Part shown: in pieces, positions 39,579 to 48,598 of the stretch
Layout: each line of letters begins with the position of its first letter
How positions within the stretch are numbered: position 1 is the stretch's first letter
Origin: an uncultured Lachnospiraceae bacterium
GTDB taxonomy: Bacteria; Bacillota; Clostridia; Lachnospirales; Lachnospiraceae
Reading direction: 5' to 3'
DNA: 64,000 nt
Assembly (NCBI GenBank): GCA_902778165.1
Contig: CACYWQ010000004.1
Coordinates: 48,218-112,217 of the forward strand
The notes under the pieces: model-generated
Databases searched by the model: none
The model's input: the letters and a program-made list of their open reading frames with translations, nothing else
What the model was told of the DNA's origin: nothing
Made by a program: the position numbers and the translations under genes

Positions 39579-40343
39579 ATGATTAAATGTCCTAACTGTG
39601 GGGCCGAGATAGACAGTAATCTCGCCAAATGCTCATACTGCGGTTATATTAATATACATGGTGCAGAGAAGAAGTATCTTGATAACCTTGAGGATATCAG
39701 GGAGAATCTTGAGGCTGTTAAAGAAGAACCCGTTAAAGCGCTTAAAGAAGGAGTATCCAAGGGAACCAAAGTCGTTATCCTGACCGTGGCTACGCTTCTA
39801 GTATTGCTCGTTGCCTGTACGTTAAGGCTATTCTATGAGTCTAAGGATAAGCCCAAGTTATTCTTAAGTGCCGAGGATGAAGCATATGCTTCCGCATACC
39901 GGATTATTGCGGGAGAACAGTTATCTGCGGCTTATGATGATAAAGATATAGAACAGATGGCTGCAATATTTGATAAGGCATATTCTGAAGACAGAGTTTC
40001 TCTGTGGGGAGATCCTCACTATGAAACTGCATATGCAGCAAGTTGCTATATGAAGCTTAAGAAGTGTCTGCCGAATCTTGACAAAGATAAGATAAGCAAG
40101 CATGAAGCCGAGGAGATAACATATTATTGCTTCTATTTCTATTACAGAGCATACGGAGAAGACGGCAAAGATTTATTTGATTCAATCAGGGATGAAGAGA
40201 TAATGCCCATAATAACGGACAGACTTGGATTCAGTATTGAAGATATGGAGAACTTCAGAGATAAGGTAACGGATCCGCCGCATGTTAACAGAACGAATGT
40301 ATACAGAGTGGCGGTTAAGAAGAATTATAAGAATTACCATTAA
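39579..40343 (+). CDS. Zinc-ribbon single-TM protein, function unknown
   Basis: A 254-residue protein with an N-terminal zinc ribbon CPNCG...CSYCG (~4-22), a charged linker, one TM helix (~67-88) and an extracellular helical domain. The N-terminal ribbon and central TM are shared with the next gene, suggesting paralogy or a common assembly. ATG at 39579; the ribosome site is weak. Upstream in-frame codons lie within the previous gene and are rejected. Confidence 0.68.
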   Translation: MIKCPNCGAEIDSNLAKCSYCGYINIHGAEKKYLDNLEDIRENLEAVKEEPVKALKEGVSKGTKVVILTVATLLVLLVACTLRLFYESKDKPKLFLSAEDEAYASAYRIIAGEQLSAAYDDKDIEQMAAIFDKAYSEDRVSLWGDPHYETAYAASCYMKLKKCLPNLDKDKISKHEAEEITYYCFYFYYRAYGEDGKDLFDSIRDEEIMPIITDRLGFSIEDMENFRDKVTDPPHVNRTNVYRVAVKKNYKNYH

Positions 40344-40352
40344 GAGGAAGTA

Positions 40353-41141
40353 ATGATGAAGTGTAAGTATTGCGGATATAATATCGGACTTGAGGATGAA
40401 TACTGTCCCCATTGCGGCAAATTAAACGAACTGGCGGCTGCGCATATTGCAGATATGAAGCACTATGAAGAGGATTATAAGCAGACCAAGGAATCGGTTA
40501 TCACAAAGAGCGCCAGGTTTAACAGCAGGACGGGAAGACTAATGGTCATAGCGATATTGCTTATGATCATTGTCATTTTGCTTGGAATAGCCGCCAGATA
40601 TTCGGATGTTGAGACAAGAATAAATGTTAAAAAACAGAGGACGGAGAAAGCGGTAGAGAAGAACAGGCAGGATATTACGGCTACTCTTAAGGAGATGGAG
40701 GAGCACAGAGAATATCTGGCCATGAGATATTATGTGCTTAATCATCAGCTAAGAAGCGATGATACTTACAATGATTACACGCGAGTATTCACTGCGGTAA
40801 TAAACTATGGGGCAATATATGATGATATTCTAAATATTGTCGACGGATATGAAGGGTACGAAGATACGGGCAAGAAGCAATGGTGCGATGATATGGCAAT
40901 ATACATATCCAACTGGAACAGCTATGTAGGCGGTGAGTTCTGGGGTGATTCACCCGATTCGCCGATGCATTCGGGTGAACACGGTGCATTCATAGCGGAT
41001 GCCAAGAAAGAGACGCAGGATATGGTTCAGGTATATTTTAAACTGTCGGATGAACAGGCTAAGAAAATGTGGACTATGGATAAGGATGAGGTAGCTCGGA
41101 TGTTATATGAGAAGTGCGAAGAACTGTATCCGGAGGAATAA
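40353..41141 (+). CDS. Zinc-ribbon single-TM protein, function unknown (second)
   Basis: A 262-residue protein: zinc ribbon CKYCG...CPHCG (~3-20), a ~40-residue linker, TM helix (~65-83), and an extracellular domain with several Trp/Tyr-Gly motifs (NWNSYVGGEFWGD). Two adjacent ATGs (40353, 40356) follow AAGAGGAAG; the first is given. Same layout as the previous protein. It lies ten bases after that gene and three bases before the next. Confidence 0.7.
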   Translation: MMKCKYCGYNIGLEDEYCPHCGKLNELAAAHIADMKHYEEDYKQTKESVITKSARFNSRTGRLMVIAILLMIIVILLGIAARYSDVETRINVKKQRTEKAVEKNRQDITATLKEMEEHREYLAMRYYVLNHQLRSDDTYNDYTRVFTAVINYGAIYDDILNIVDGYEGYEDTGKKQWCDDMAIYISNWNSYVGGEFWGDSPDSPMHSGEHGAFIADAKKETQDMVQVYFKLSDEQAKKMWTMDKDEVARMLYEKCEELYPEE

Positions 41142-41144
41142 GCG

Positions 41145-41582
41145 GTGAGTAGGCATAAGGAGAAGAAGAAAAAAGATCCTATAGTTACACTGTTGGATTT
41201 TATAATAGTCATAATGATATTGGCGATGATCCCTGTCGGAATTAATGCATGGTTTTATTTGGACAGATTAAACTATACCGGCTCTTTCACACAGGATGCA
41301 TCGAGGATGTCCTTTGATCTTACCAGAGATGATTATGCGTCGTTAATTCAGGGCAAATACGTCAATGAATTTAACGGTATTACCGAATCGGTGAGCTACC
41401 ACGCTCTTGCGGATTATACGGAGGCCGTATCCAAATATAAGGTATATGAAGGCAAAGGATATACCGACAAAGCGGATAAACAGAAGGAGATCATGGACAG
41501 ATCCCGTAATAATTTGGGAGAGCTTACCGTATTTGCCGACAAAGTCGATGCAATGTTTGATATGGACAGTATTGCGGATTAA
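41145..41582 (+). CDS. Small single-TM protein, function unknown
   Basis: A 145-residue protein: strongly basic start (HKEKKKK), one TM helix (~14-36) and an acidic/polar extracellular part of ~105 residues ending in DKVDAMFDMDSIAD. GTG start at 41145 with GGAGG at 41132-41136. Lacks a zinc ribbon, but its outer domain may be related to those of the two preceding proteins. Last gene of the block that starts at ispD or at the radical SAM gene. Confidence 0.62.
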   Translation: MSRHKEKKKKDPIVTLLDFIIVIMILAMIPVGINAWFYLDRLNYTGSFTQDASRMSFDLTRDDYASLIQGKYVNEFNGITESVSYHALADYTEAVSKYKVYEGKGYTDKADKQKEIMDRSRNNLGELTVFADKVDAMFDMDSIAD

Positions 41583-41721
41583 GTCACTAAATAGAGCGGT
41601 TATTTGGTCGGTCAAGAATTGATATATCAGGTGTCAAATAATAAGAAGTAAATAATGTAGCAGGATATTATCATATATTCTGTTGCATAGTATATATGAC
41701 CGAGAGATATAAGCAAGATTA

Positions 41722-43077
41722 ATGAATACAAAGAAGACAATCGTTATAGATGAGAATACACCGCTGCTTTTGCTGGCAGGTCCGATGTTTCTTGAATTGT
41801 TCTTAAATACGATGCTTAACAACGTGGATACGCTTATGCTAAGCCACTATAATGAGTATGCGGTAGGAGCAGTCGGAAATGCAAATATTATCATGTTCAT
41901 GATGAACATATTGTTTAATGTCATAGCAACAGCCACAAGTGTTGTTGTTGCTCAGTATCTGGGAGCCAAGCACTATGACAAGATGAATATGATATACACA
42001 CTTGCATTTGTAGTGAATCTGTTTATCGGAATACTCTTAAGCGGAGCCTTCTGTGCAGCCAATCCGCTTATCATGAATTTTCTTAACGTATCCCCGCAGA
42101 TGCGCCCTTACTCAATGATATACATTTATATTGTGGGCGGAAGCGGGTTCCTTATGGCGGTATTTAACGTCATGCTCCAGATCTTAAGGTGCAACGGATA
42201 TACCAAGATCGGAATGTGGGTCACTTTTGCAATAAATATAATAAATATCTGCGGAAATTATCTGTTCTTATACGGTCCTCTGTCATCACTTAATATGGGA
42301 GTTGCCGGAGTTGCGATTTCGACGGTTGTTGCAAGAACCCTGGCGGTAACTGCACTTATCGTATTCTTCTATGTGACTAAGACAGGCCGATTCTCATTAC
42401 GCTATCTTAATCCGTTCCCCGGCAAACTTCTTGCAAAGATGATTAAGATCGGTCTTCCGACTGCAGGCGAGAATCTTACATATAATCTCTATCAGACAAC
42501 ATTACTTTCGTTTGTAAACGCTATGGGAAATGATGCGGTAAATGCGAGAGCATATTGTAATTCGCTTATCGCATTTGCAATGATATTCTCAAATGCTGCG
42601 GCGATGTCTACTCAGATAATAACCGGTCACCTTGTGGGAGCGGGTAAATCGGATGAAGCATACAGAAGAGTATTTAAGACGCTTAAAACGTCGATGCCCA
42701 TAACATTGGCTCTGTCGGTGGCCAATGCGTTACTGTGTCGCTATACGCTTAGGTTCTTCACTGCCAATGAGCATATAATTGCGCTTGGTCAGATGATAAT
42801 GATTGTTGATATATTCGTCGAATTGGGTCGTTGTCTTAACATGACGTTTGTCAGCAGTCTGAAGGCAGCAGGTGCATATATTTTCCCGCTGATTATGGGT
42901 GTATTGTGCAATTGGGGATTGGGACTTACAACAGGATATACAGTCGGCGTATTACTTGGCGCAGGCGTTGCGGGGATATTCGCGGGAACAGCGACCGATG
43001 AATGCATTCGCGGACTTATCGTTATGTATTATTGGTATAAGAAGAAGTGGCTTGGCAAGTCTGTTGTTGATAAGTGA
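41722..43077 (+). CDS. MATE family efflux transporter
   Basis: A 451-residue Na+- or H+-driven multidrug/metabolite exporter with 12 TM helices in two related halves. The start (LLLLAGPMFLELFLNTMLNNVDTLML) and the motif GVAGVAISTVVART are typical of the NorM/DinF-type MATE family. ATG at 41722 without a strong ribosome site. The 139 bases before it show no clear terminator or promoter. Substrate unknown; export of a modified product from the preceding cluster is possible but unsupported. Confidence 0.9.
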   Translation: MNTKKTIVIDENTPLLLLAGPMFLELFLNTMLNNVDTLMLSHYNEYAVGAVGNANIIMFMMNILFNVIATATSVVVAQYLGAKHYDKMNMIYTLAFVVNLFIGILLSGAFCAANPLIMNFLNVSPQMRPYSMIYIYIVGGSGFLMAVFNVMLQILRCNGYTKIGMWVTFAINIINICGNYLFLYGPLSSLNMGVAGVAISTVVARTLAVTALIVFFYVTKTGRFSLRYLNPFPGKLLAKMIKIGLPTAGENLTYNLYQTTLLSFVNAMGNDAVNARAYCNSLIAFAMIFSNAAAMSTQIITGHLVGAGKSDEAYRRVFKTLKTSMPITLALSVANALLCRYTLRFFTANEHIIALGQMIMIVDIFVELGRCLNMTFVSSLKAAGAYIFPLIMGVLCNWGLGLTTGYTVGVLLGAGVAGIFAGTATDECIRGLIVMYYWYKKKWLGKSVVDK

Positions 43078-43149
43078 GATATGACAATTCGTTATTATTA
43101 TGCTAGAATGGTCCGAAGTCAAAAAATAGCGATTGAGGGAAAGGAAGAC

Positions 43150-43965
43150 ATGATGAGTAACGTAAAGAACAGACGAACAATAGTGTTTATAATGGCTTTT
43201 GTTTTTGCTATGAGCATTATGCTTATGGCATGTGGTGATAAGAAGGATGAAGGAGATTTCGAAGATAAAGAGATATCGGATGATATCGATTATTCGGCCG
43301 ATAAGGATGCGCTTAACACCGACATAGACCTGGATGCAATCAAAGAATCGGCGGATGCCATTAAGAATCTGGATCTTAATGTGGATTTAAATGCTGATTC
43401 AAGCACTGAAGACACATCTATAGAAGGAGAAGAGTCCGTGAACGAACCCAAGGGAGAGAAGACGGTATACAGTTATGCCGACGTATACCGAGACGGTAAT
43501 AGCCTTGCAGTGATACCAAACGGCGGAATGAGCGGTTCCACCAAGTTATTTGATGGAAAGGATCTTAATGGATTTCTTGATTATGTGGATTCAACCGTAT
43601 TGGAGCCCGGCCGTAAGATTAACAGAGAATTCTTCTATGATGTGTTGGCGACAATGCTTGTTGATAAGGAATTGTCAGCCGATCAGACATATATTGAGAA
43701 GCATATGATCATGGCTTTGGCCGTAGCCAATAACTTCCATGACATGCCGATTAAGATAAGTGAATGTGATCTGGATGCGAACAATGCAACGGATTATTCA
43801 TACAAATTAACGGCATACGATAAGGATGATATTTGGATATTCAATTATGCGAACCGTACTCTGTATATGAATAACGGTGGTACGGAGTATGTATCTGATA
43901 TGTTTAAGGATGAGTATCTGGCCGTATGGCTTATGGCTGTTGATGAATACTTCGGATTGAACTGA
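43150..43965 (+). CDS. Putative lipoprotein, function unknown
   Basis: A ~271-residue protein with signal peptide and lipobox LMAC (Cys ~30). A low-complexity acidic region (many Asp/Glu/Lys, residues ~30-100) then a ~160-residue globular domain with no motif I recognise (MLVDKELSADQTYIE). Two adjacent ATGs, 43150 and 43153, follow GGGAAAGGAAG; either is plausible. An upstream ATG at 43081 is rejected because it would hide the signal peptide. Its stop overlaps the start of the hydrolase gene. Confidence 0.7.
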   Translation: MMSNVKNRRTIVFIMAFVFAMSIMLMACGDKKDEGDFEDKEISDDIDYSADKDALNTDIDLDAIKESADAIKNLDLNVDLNADSSTEDTSIEGEESVNEPKGEKTVYSYADVYRDGNSLAVIPNGGMSGSTKLFDGKDLNGFLDYVDSTVLEPGRKINREFFYDVLATMLVDKELSADQTYIEKHMIMALAVANNFHDMPIKISECDLDANNATDYSYKLTAYDKDDIWIFNYANRTLYMNNGGTEYVSDMFKDEYLAVWLMAVDEYFGLN

Positions 43966-44573
43966 TGATAAAGGTATATAACGGGAGAAAGACAATGGAT
44001 TCACCGTATATTGCGGTATTATTTCCGGGAGTGGGATACAATACACATAAGCCTCTTCTGTATTATTCGGCAAAGCTTATGCAGTCTTATGGTTACGATT
44101 TGTGTTACTTAAACTATGAGAATATGCCTAAACGTGTAGGTTCGGATAAGGAATTAATGAGACAAGCCGTAGAAGCGGGCTATGAGAGTGTAGAGAATAC
44201 GCTGTCAGGTATTAATTTCGGCGGGTATGAAAGAGTTGTATTTATCGGCAAGAGTATAGGTACGATAATCGCTACCAGATATGCTTCGGAGCATAGCATA
44301 GATGCTGTACAGATCTGGTATACGCCTCTTATTGAAACTTTTTCTTATGCGGATACGGTCGATAGCAAGAAGTCTGTGGCATTTATCGGAGATAAGGACC
44401 AGTGGTCGGATGTAAATATGGTTAAAGCCGCTGCCAAAGAAAAGGGCATAAAACTTTATTCATATCCCGACTGCAATCATTCCCTGGAAAATTCCGACGT
44501 TTTTGGCAACATGAATAAACTTAATGATGTTATGAAACGTACGGATGAGTTCATTAAAGGGATTAAGTGGTAA
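43965..44573 (+). CDS. Small alpha/beta-hydrolase-fold protein
   Basis: A ~202-residue protein with YIAVLFPGVGYN (oxyanion-type loop), GKSIGTIIATR (nucleophile elbow G-x-S-x-G, Ser ~91), SVAFIGDKDQWSD (acid) and CNHSLEN (His). These are the features of a small serine hydrolase. An ATG at 43995 with GGGAG upstream is an alternative start, ten residues shorter. Overlaps the lipoprotein gene by one base (TGATG). Substrate unknown. Terminated by the hairpin at 44605. Confidence 0.72.
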   Translation: MIKVYNGRKTMDSPYIAVLFPGVGYNTHKPLLYYSAKLMQSYGYDLCYLNYENMPKRVGSDKELMRQAVEAGYESVENTLSGINFGGYERVVFIGKSIGTIIATRYASEHSIDAVQIWYTPLIETFSYADTVDSKKSVAFIGDKDQWSDVNMVKAAAKEKGIKLYSYPDCNHSLENSDVFGNMNKLNDVMKRTDEFIKGIKW

Positions 44574-44604
44574 TGTGTATCTGATCACAGGGTTGAATTT
44601 GTGT

Positions 44605-44638
44605 AAAAAGACTGAAGATTATTCTTCAGTCTTTTTTT
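44605..44638 (+). terminator. Rho-independent terminator after the hydrolase
   Basis: AGACTGAAGA (44609-44618), TTAT loop, TCTTCAGTCT (44623-44632), followed by seven T; A-run on the other side. Confidence 0.94.
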
Positions 44639-44678
44639 ACTTATCGGAGCGTGTTATAGATAAGTAATAGCGAATAAC

Positions 44679-44706
44679 AAAAGGAGTTCCTTGCGGAACT
44701 CCTTTT
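44679..44706 (-). terminator. Terminator of tRNA-Ser
   Basis: AAAAGGAGTTCC and GGAACTCCTTTT around TTGC form a symmetric stem that ends in a T-run on both strands. It lies four bases past the tRNA-Ser 3' end on the minus strand. Confidence 0.9.
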
Positions 44707-44710
44707 CTAA

Positions 44711-44796
44711 CGCAGGGGGTGGGATTCGAACCCACGTGGCTGTTACACCAAACGGTTTTCAAGACCGCCTCGTTATGACCTCTTCGATACCCCTGC
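44711..44796 (-). tRNA. tRNA-Ser (anticodon TGA)
   Basis: On the minus strand, the acceptor GCAGGGG pairs with CCCCTGC. The anticodon loop is CTTGAAA with stem GCGGT/ACCGT, giving anticodon TGA for UCN serine codons. A long variable arm (class II) and T-arm GTGGGTTCGAATCCCAC follow. 86 bases with discriminator G, as in other tRNA-Ser. No CCA is encoded. It has its own promoter and terminator. Confidence 0.95.
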
Positions 44797-44858
44797 ACTG
44801 CCTGACAGTGTACTGTCTGACACCAGTATAATCGCCTGTTATCCCAGACGCAAGTGTT

Positions 44859-44887
44859 ATTTTATCAAAAGGAAATGCTGCTGTCAA
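44859..44887 (-). promoter_or_regulatory. Promoter of tRNA-Ser
   Basis: On the minus strand, TTGACA (44887-44882), a 17-base spacer, TAAAAT (44864-44859). A near-consensus promoter with a predicted ~55-nt leader before the tRNA. Confidence 0.85.
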
Positions 44888-44934
44888 CAGACTTTTTACA
44901 TATGTGAGAATTTATATCATTATATTGAGCATTG

Positions 44935-44943
44935 TGATATAAT
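44935..44943 (+). promoter_or_regulatory. Extended -10 promoter of the GGDEF-EAL gene
   Basis: TGA plus TATAAT (44938-44943) fits TGnTATAAT; no good -35. It lies ~54 bases before the GTG start at 44997. Confidence 0.5.
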
Positions 44944-44996
44944 TTTAAGAGTATATCCCTTATAAGACACTTATTCGCCGATATGGAGGAAAGTCT

Positions 44997-46709
44997 GTGG
45001 AAAGAGATAACAGCATCAGTATGGATGCCACACTAGAGAAACTGACACTTCGTAAACAACCGTCTAAGAGTGGATTTTTTGTGATAATTTTCCTTTATCT
45101 TCTTGTGTCTGTTTTTACGACTATGACTGCCAGAAGCAGTAATTCAGTTGTTGTGCTGGGTGTCGATGTACCCATGACAGCATTTACGGGTGTTTTTTCG
45201 GCTGCAATTAATATCTGTATGATTTTTCTGGTTGTTTTCTATAGAAAGATCGGATTGATAACTTCGATATTCCTCATTGTAATCCAATTCCCCATGATCA
45301 TTATCAATTTTCTTATAAGGCATAATACGTCTTCTATCCCGGGACTTTTCACTAATTTATTTACGATATTGGCGCTTATCATTCTGTATATTAACGGCAT
45401 AAGAGTAAGCAAGTATCAGAGAAGCATAAGAGCACAGGCTATTACGGATTCGCTTACGGGCCTTCCGAATAGATTTGCCTGTACGGAGCTTATTAATAAT
45501 CTTGTCAAAAGAGATATAGGTTTCACCGTCGTGTCGGTGGATCTTAATAATTTCAAGAATATTAATGACACGATGGGTCATGATGTAGGCAATAAGATTC
45601 TTGTAGAGATAGCACATCGCTGGAAAGCACTGGCGGATTCATGGGAATCGTCCACGGTCGATTTTGTCACAAGACTGGGTGGAGATGAATTTGCAATCAT
45701 TATAAGAGAATACAAATTCGACAAGGACATTTTGGGTACAATCAACAGATATAAGGATGAACTTGAGAAGGTAATCACTATCGATGAGTGTGATTATTAT
45801 ATGAGTGCATGTTTCGGATACGCCGAATATCCTACGGATGTTAAGAACGGCGCATTGGTGCTTGCTTATGCGGATGCTGCTTTGCATGAAATTAAAAGAC
45901 AGAATAGCAGCAATTGTATACTTCATTACACTAAGGATCTTACGATGACAGACAAGACTCTTGATATTGAGCGTAAGATCAGAGTGGCCCTTGATGCTGA
46001 CTCGGTGTATTTTAATCTTCAACCCCAGTATGATATGTCGCATAATCTAAGGGGCTTTGAGGCGCTGGCACGTATGAAGGATTCTGAGGGTGATATAATA
46101 AGCCCCGGTGAATTCATACCCATAGCTGAGGCAACAGGACTTATAGATAAGATTGATCTAAGAGTATTAAGCAAAGCGGCTAAGTTTGTGTCTGATATTG
46201 TAAAAGAGAAAGAGACTGACATTCTTGTTAGCTTTAATGTATCGGTGAAGCATCTTATGAAGAACAATTTCATCGATGAGATTATGAGTATCTTAGATGA
46301 ATACAAGGTTACTCCGGCGCATTTTGAACTGGAAGTTACGGAATCGATAATGATCGATTCCACGGATACGGCTTTGCAGAAGATTAATGAAGCCAAGAAT
46401 CTGGGATTTAAGATAGCGATAGATGATTTTGGAACAGGTTATTCATCCCTTAGCTATCTTAACAGATTGCCGGCGGATATTCTTAAGATTGATAAGTCGT
46501 TTATAGATGAGATGAATTCAAGTGAATCGTCTAAGCAGTATGTTGCTTCTATTATATCCATCGGTCGGGTAATGAACCTTGAAATTATTTCCGAAGGTGT
46601 GGAGACAGCCGATCAGCTTGATACACTTAAAGAAATCGGTTGTGACTATATACAGGGTTATATATGGGGACGCCCCATGCCGCCTGAAGAAGCAATTAAA
46701 CTGGTATAA
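44997..46709 (+). CDS. Membrane GGDEF-EAL cyclic di-GMP enzyme
   Basis: A 570-residue protein that may make and/or degrade c-di-GMP. About four TM helices at ~22-140, GGDEF domain from SLTGLPNRF (~155) with an intact RLGGDEFAII (~226), and an EAL domain from ~315 with FEALARM (the EAL motif, ~353), DDFGTGYSSLSYL and SEGVETADQ. Both active-site motifs look complete, so the net activity cannot be predicted. GTG start at 44997, with GGAGGA at 44985-44990. Followed by a second cyclase gene after 24 bases. Confidence 0.92.
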   Translation: MERDNSISMDATLEKLTLRKQPSKSGFFVIIFLYLLVSVFTTMTARSSNSVVVLGVDVPMTAFTGVFSAAINICMIFLVVFYRKIGLITSIFLIVIQFPMIIINFLIRHNTSSIPGLFTNLFTILALIILYINGIRVSKYQRSIRAQAITDSLTGLPNRFACTELINNLVKRDIGFTVVSVDLNNFKNINDTMGHDVGNKILVEIAHRWKALADSWESSTVDFVTRLGGDEFAIIIREYKFDKDILGTINRYKDELEKVITIDECDYYMSACFGYAEYPTDVKNGALVLAYADAALHEIKRQNSSNCILHYTKDLTMTDKTLDIERKIRVALDADSVYFNLQPQYDMSHNLRGFEALARMKDSEGDIISPGEFIPIAEATGLIDKIDLRVLSKAAKFVSDIVKEKETDILVSFNVSVKHLMKNNFIDEIMSILDEYKVTPAHFELEVTESIMIDSTDTALQKINEAKNLGFKIAIDDFGTGYSSLSYLNRLPADILKIDKSFIDEMNSSESSKQYVASIISIGRVMNLEIISEGVETADQLDTLKEIGCDYIQGYIWGRPMPPEEAIKLV

Positions 46710-46733
46710 ATGTTGCGAGGGGAATAATCATAT

Positions 46734-47927
46734 ATGCCTATAGAGATCATTCTGTTATGGACGCTGACCAATACGGTCAATTTTGCTTTTGCAGGATTCG
46801 CCGCCGGCAAGACCTTAAATAAGAAATACAGTAATGCAAGAACATATCTGTCATGGACAGGTATTGCTTTGGTTGTATTTGCGCTGTCGTTCTTCATCTA
46901 TAAGGTTAGCATTCTTAACGATACCGAGGTTTCCCTGTTAATTCTGGCAATTGGATGTGTCAGCATCGTACTTCTGTATAAAGACAGCCTGGTGGCTAAG
47001 TTATTCGTCGGAATGACGATGATTCTGTTTACGACGATTCTTATTTTCGCTTTCTGTGGAACGGCGGATCAGATATGGGGTGCGAGGCTTAAGCTGTTCG
47101 ACCCTGTTAACGGGCCATATACCGTTCGTAATATTCTTTTCTTTACCGTAATCAAACTGCTGGTACTATCATCGGCTACGACTCTGTATCTTGTGTTGCT
47201 TAAAAACAGTTTTATCGATCTGCTCACTCAGGCAAAGGACCAGCTAAGAAAGTATCTGATTGCGCCTGTCGTTTCTTACATCGGTTTCTCGGCCATAACA
47301 TATATATCCAATTCTGTGGGCATATTACCGGACAGTCCACATTTTCTTCCGTTATATGCAAGTATCTGCACTATCCTTGTTGTCGAATATATTATGATCT
47401 TTAATTCGGTTCACTGGGCTTCCGAAGCCATACAGGCAGATAAGAAGGTGCATATGGACGGTCTGACGGGTCTTGACAACCGTTTGGCGTTTGCCGAGAA
47501 AGAAGAGATTATGACTGAAGAAATGAGGAAAGGTAATGCGGTGTTTGGCATTATCATGATAGATCTTAATTTTCTCAAGAAGTTAAATGACACATACGGA
47601 CATGAGAGGGGCGACTTCGCTTTGGAGACCCTTGCAGGATATATAAGAGATGTATTTAAAGGCTGCGAGAACTACCGAATCGGCGGTGATGAATTTGCCG
47701 TCTTGGCATTAAAAGATAAGGTTAATGAATTAAGTGCCCTGACGGAGAAATTCAAGCAGACCCTTATCGATAAAGAGGGTGGACAACCATGGGAGAGTAT
47801 CTCCGCTGCAATCGGTTATGCAATCTATGATAAACAAAAAGACAGGTCTTTTGATGATGTGTATAAGAGAGCTGATGCGGCCATGTACGCCGAGAAGACC
47901 AGAATGAAGGGAGGAAGAGATGATTAA
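46734..47927 (+). CDS. Membrane diguanylate cyclase (GGDEF domain)
   Basis: A 397-residue protein with about seven TM helices in the N-terminal ~235 residues and a C-terminal GGDEF domain: HMDGLTGLDNRLAF, MIDLNFLKKLNDTYGH, and YRIGGDEFAVL with an intact active site. No EAL domain. ATG at 46734 after GAGGGGAAT. Overlaps the LUD gene by eight bases, so it is likely in one transcript with the upstream GGDEF-EAL gene. Confidence 0.88.
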   Translation: MPIEIILLWTLTNTVNFAFAGFAAGKTLNKKYSNARTYLSWTGIALVVFALSFFIYKVSILNDTEVSLLILAIGCVSIVLLYKDSLVAKLFVGMTMILFTTILIFAFCGTADQIWGARLKLFDPVNGPYTVRNILFFTVIKLLVLSSATTLYLVLLKNSFIDLLTQAKDQLRKYLIAPVVSYIGFSAITYISNSVGILPDSPHFLPLYASICTILVVEYIMIFNSVHWASEAIQADKKVHMDGLTGLDNRLAFAEKEEIMTEEMRKGNAVFGIIMIDLNFLKKLNDTYGHERGDFALETLAGYIRDVFKGCENYRIGGDEFAVLALKDKVNELSALTEKFKQTLIDKEGGQPWESISAAIGYAIYDKQKDRSFDDVYKRADAAMYAEKTRMKGGRDD

Positions 47928-48552
47928 TGAGAACATCATCAAGCGCAATGCATTACTGGCTGATAAAGTCATAAAGGGATTACAGTCCAGAAATATGACG
48001 GGTTACTATGCGGCCACCAAGGAGGATGCACTTAAAATTGCGCTTGATCTTATCCCGACAGGAAGTTCAGTCACCATGGGTGGGGCGATGAGTGCTCACG
48101 AGATAGGTCTTGTGAAGGCGCTTAAGGAAGGAGATTATAACTTCATCGACAGAGATGCCGAAGTTGATAAGCGTGCAGCCATGCTTAAGGCTTATGATGC
48201 TGACTATTTCTTATCAAGTGCCAATGCCATGACGGATGACGGAGTTATAGTCAATATCGACGGCAATTCCAACAGAGTATCGGCCATAGCACAGGGCCCC
48301 AAGCATGTACTATTCATAGTAGGTATGAATAAGATATGTTCGGATGTGGATGCTGCCATGAAGCGAGCCCGTAATGTAGCGGCTCCCACCAATGCGCAGA
48401 GATTCGGACTTAATACACCGTGTTCCAAGACAGGCGCATGTTTAAATTGTAAGTCCCCCGATACTATATGCTGTCAGTTCTTAATCACGAGATATTCAAG
48501 GCATGAAGGCAGAATACATGTGATCATAGTAAATGACAATCTGGGATTCTAG
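47920..48552 (+). CDS. LUD-domain (LutC/YkgG-like) protein
   Basis: A 210-residue protein of the LUD (DUF162) family, some members of which are subunits of iron-sulfur lactate dehydrogenases (LutC). PTGSSVTMGGAMSAHEIGL, DYFLSSANAMTDDGVIVNIDG and CLNCKSPDTICC are family features. The last has Cys residues that may bind a metal. No LutA or LutB gene is adjacent, so a role in lactate use is uncertain. ATG at 47920 follows GGGAGGA. Confidence 0.82.
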   Translation: MINENIIKRNALLADKVIKGLQSRNMTGYYAATKEDALKIALDLIPTGSSVTMGGAMSAHEIGLVKALKEGDYNFIDRDAEVDKRAAMLKAYDADYFLSSANAMTDDGVIVNIDGNSNRVSAIAQGPKHVLFIVGMNKICSDVDAAMKRARNVAAPTNAQRFGLNTPCSKTGACLNCKSPDTICCQFLITRYSRHEGRIHVIIVNDNLGF

Positions 48553-48598
48553 ATGATAATCCTATAAGAGTCAGTTAACATAACATGGAGATATAAAT

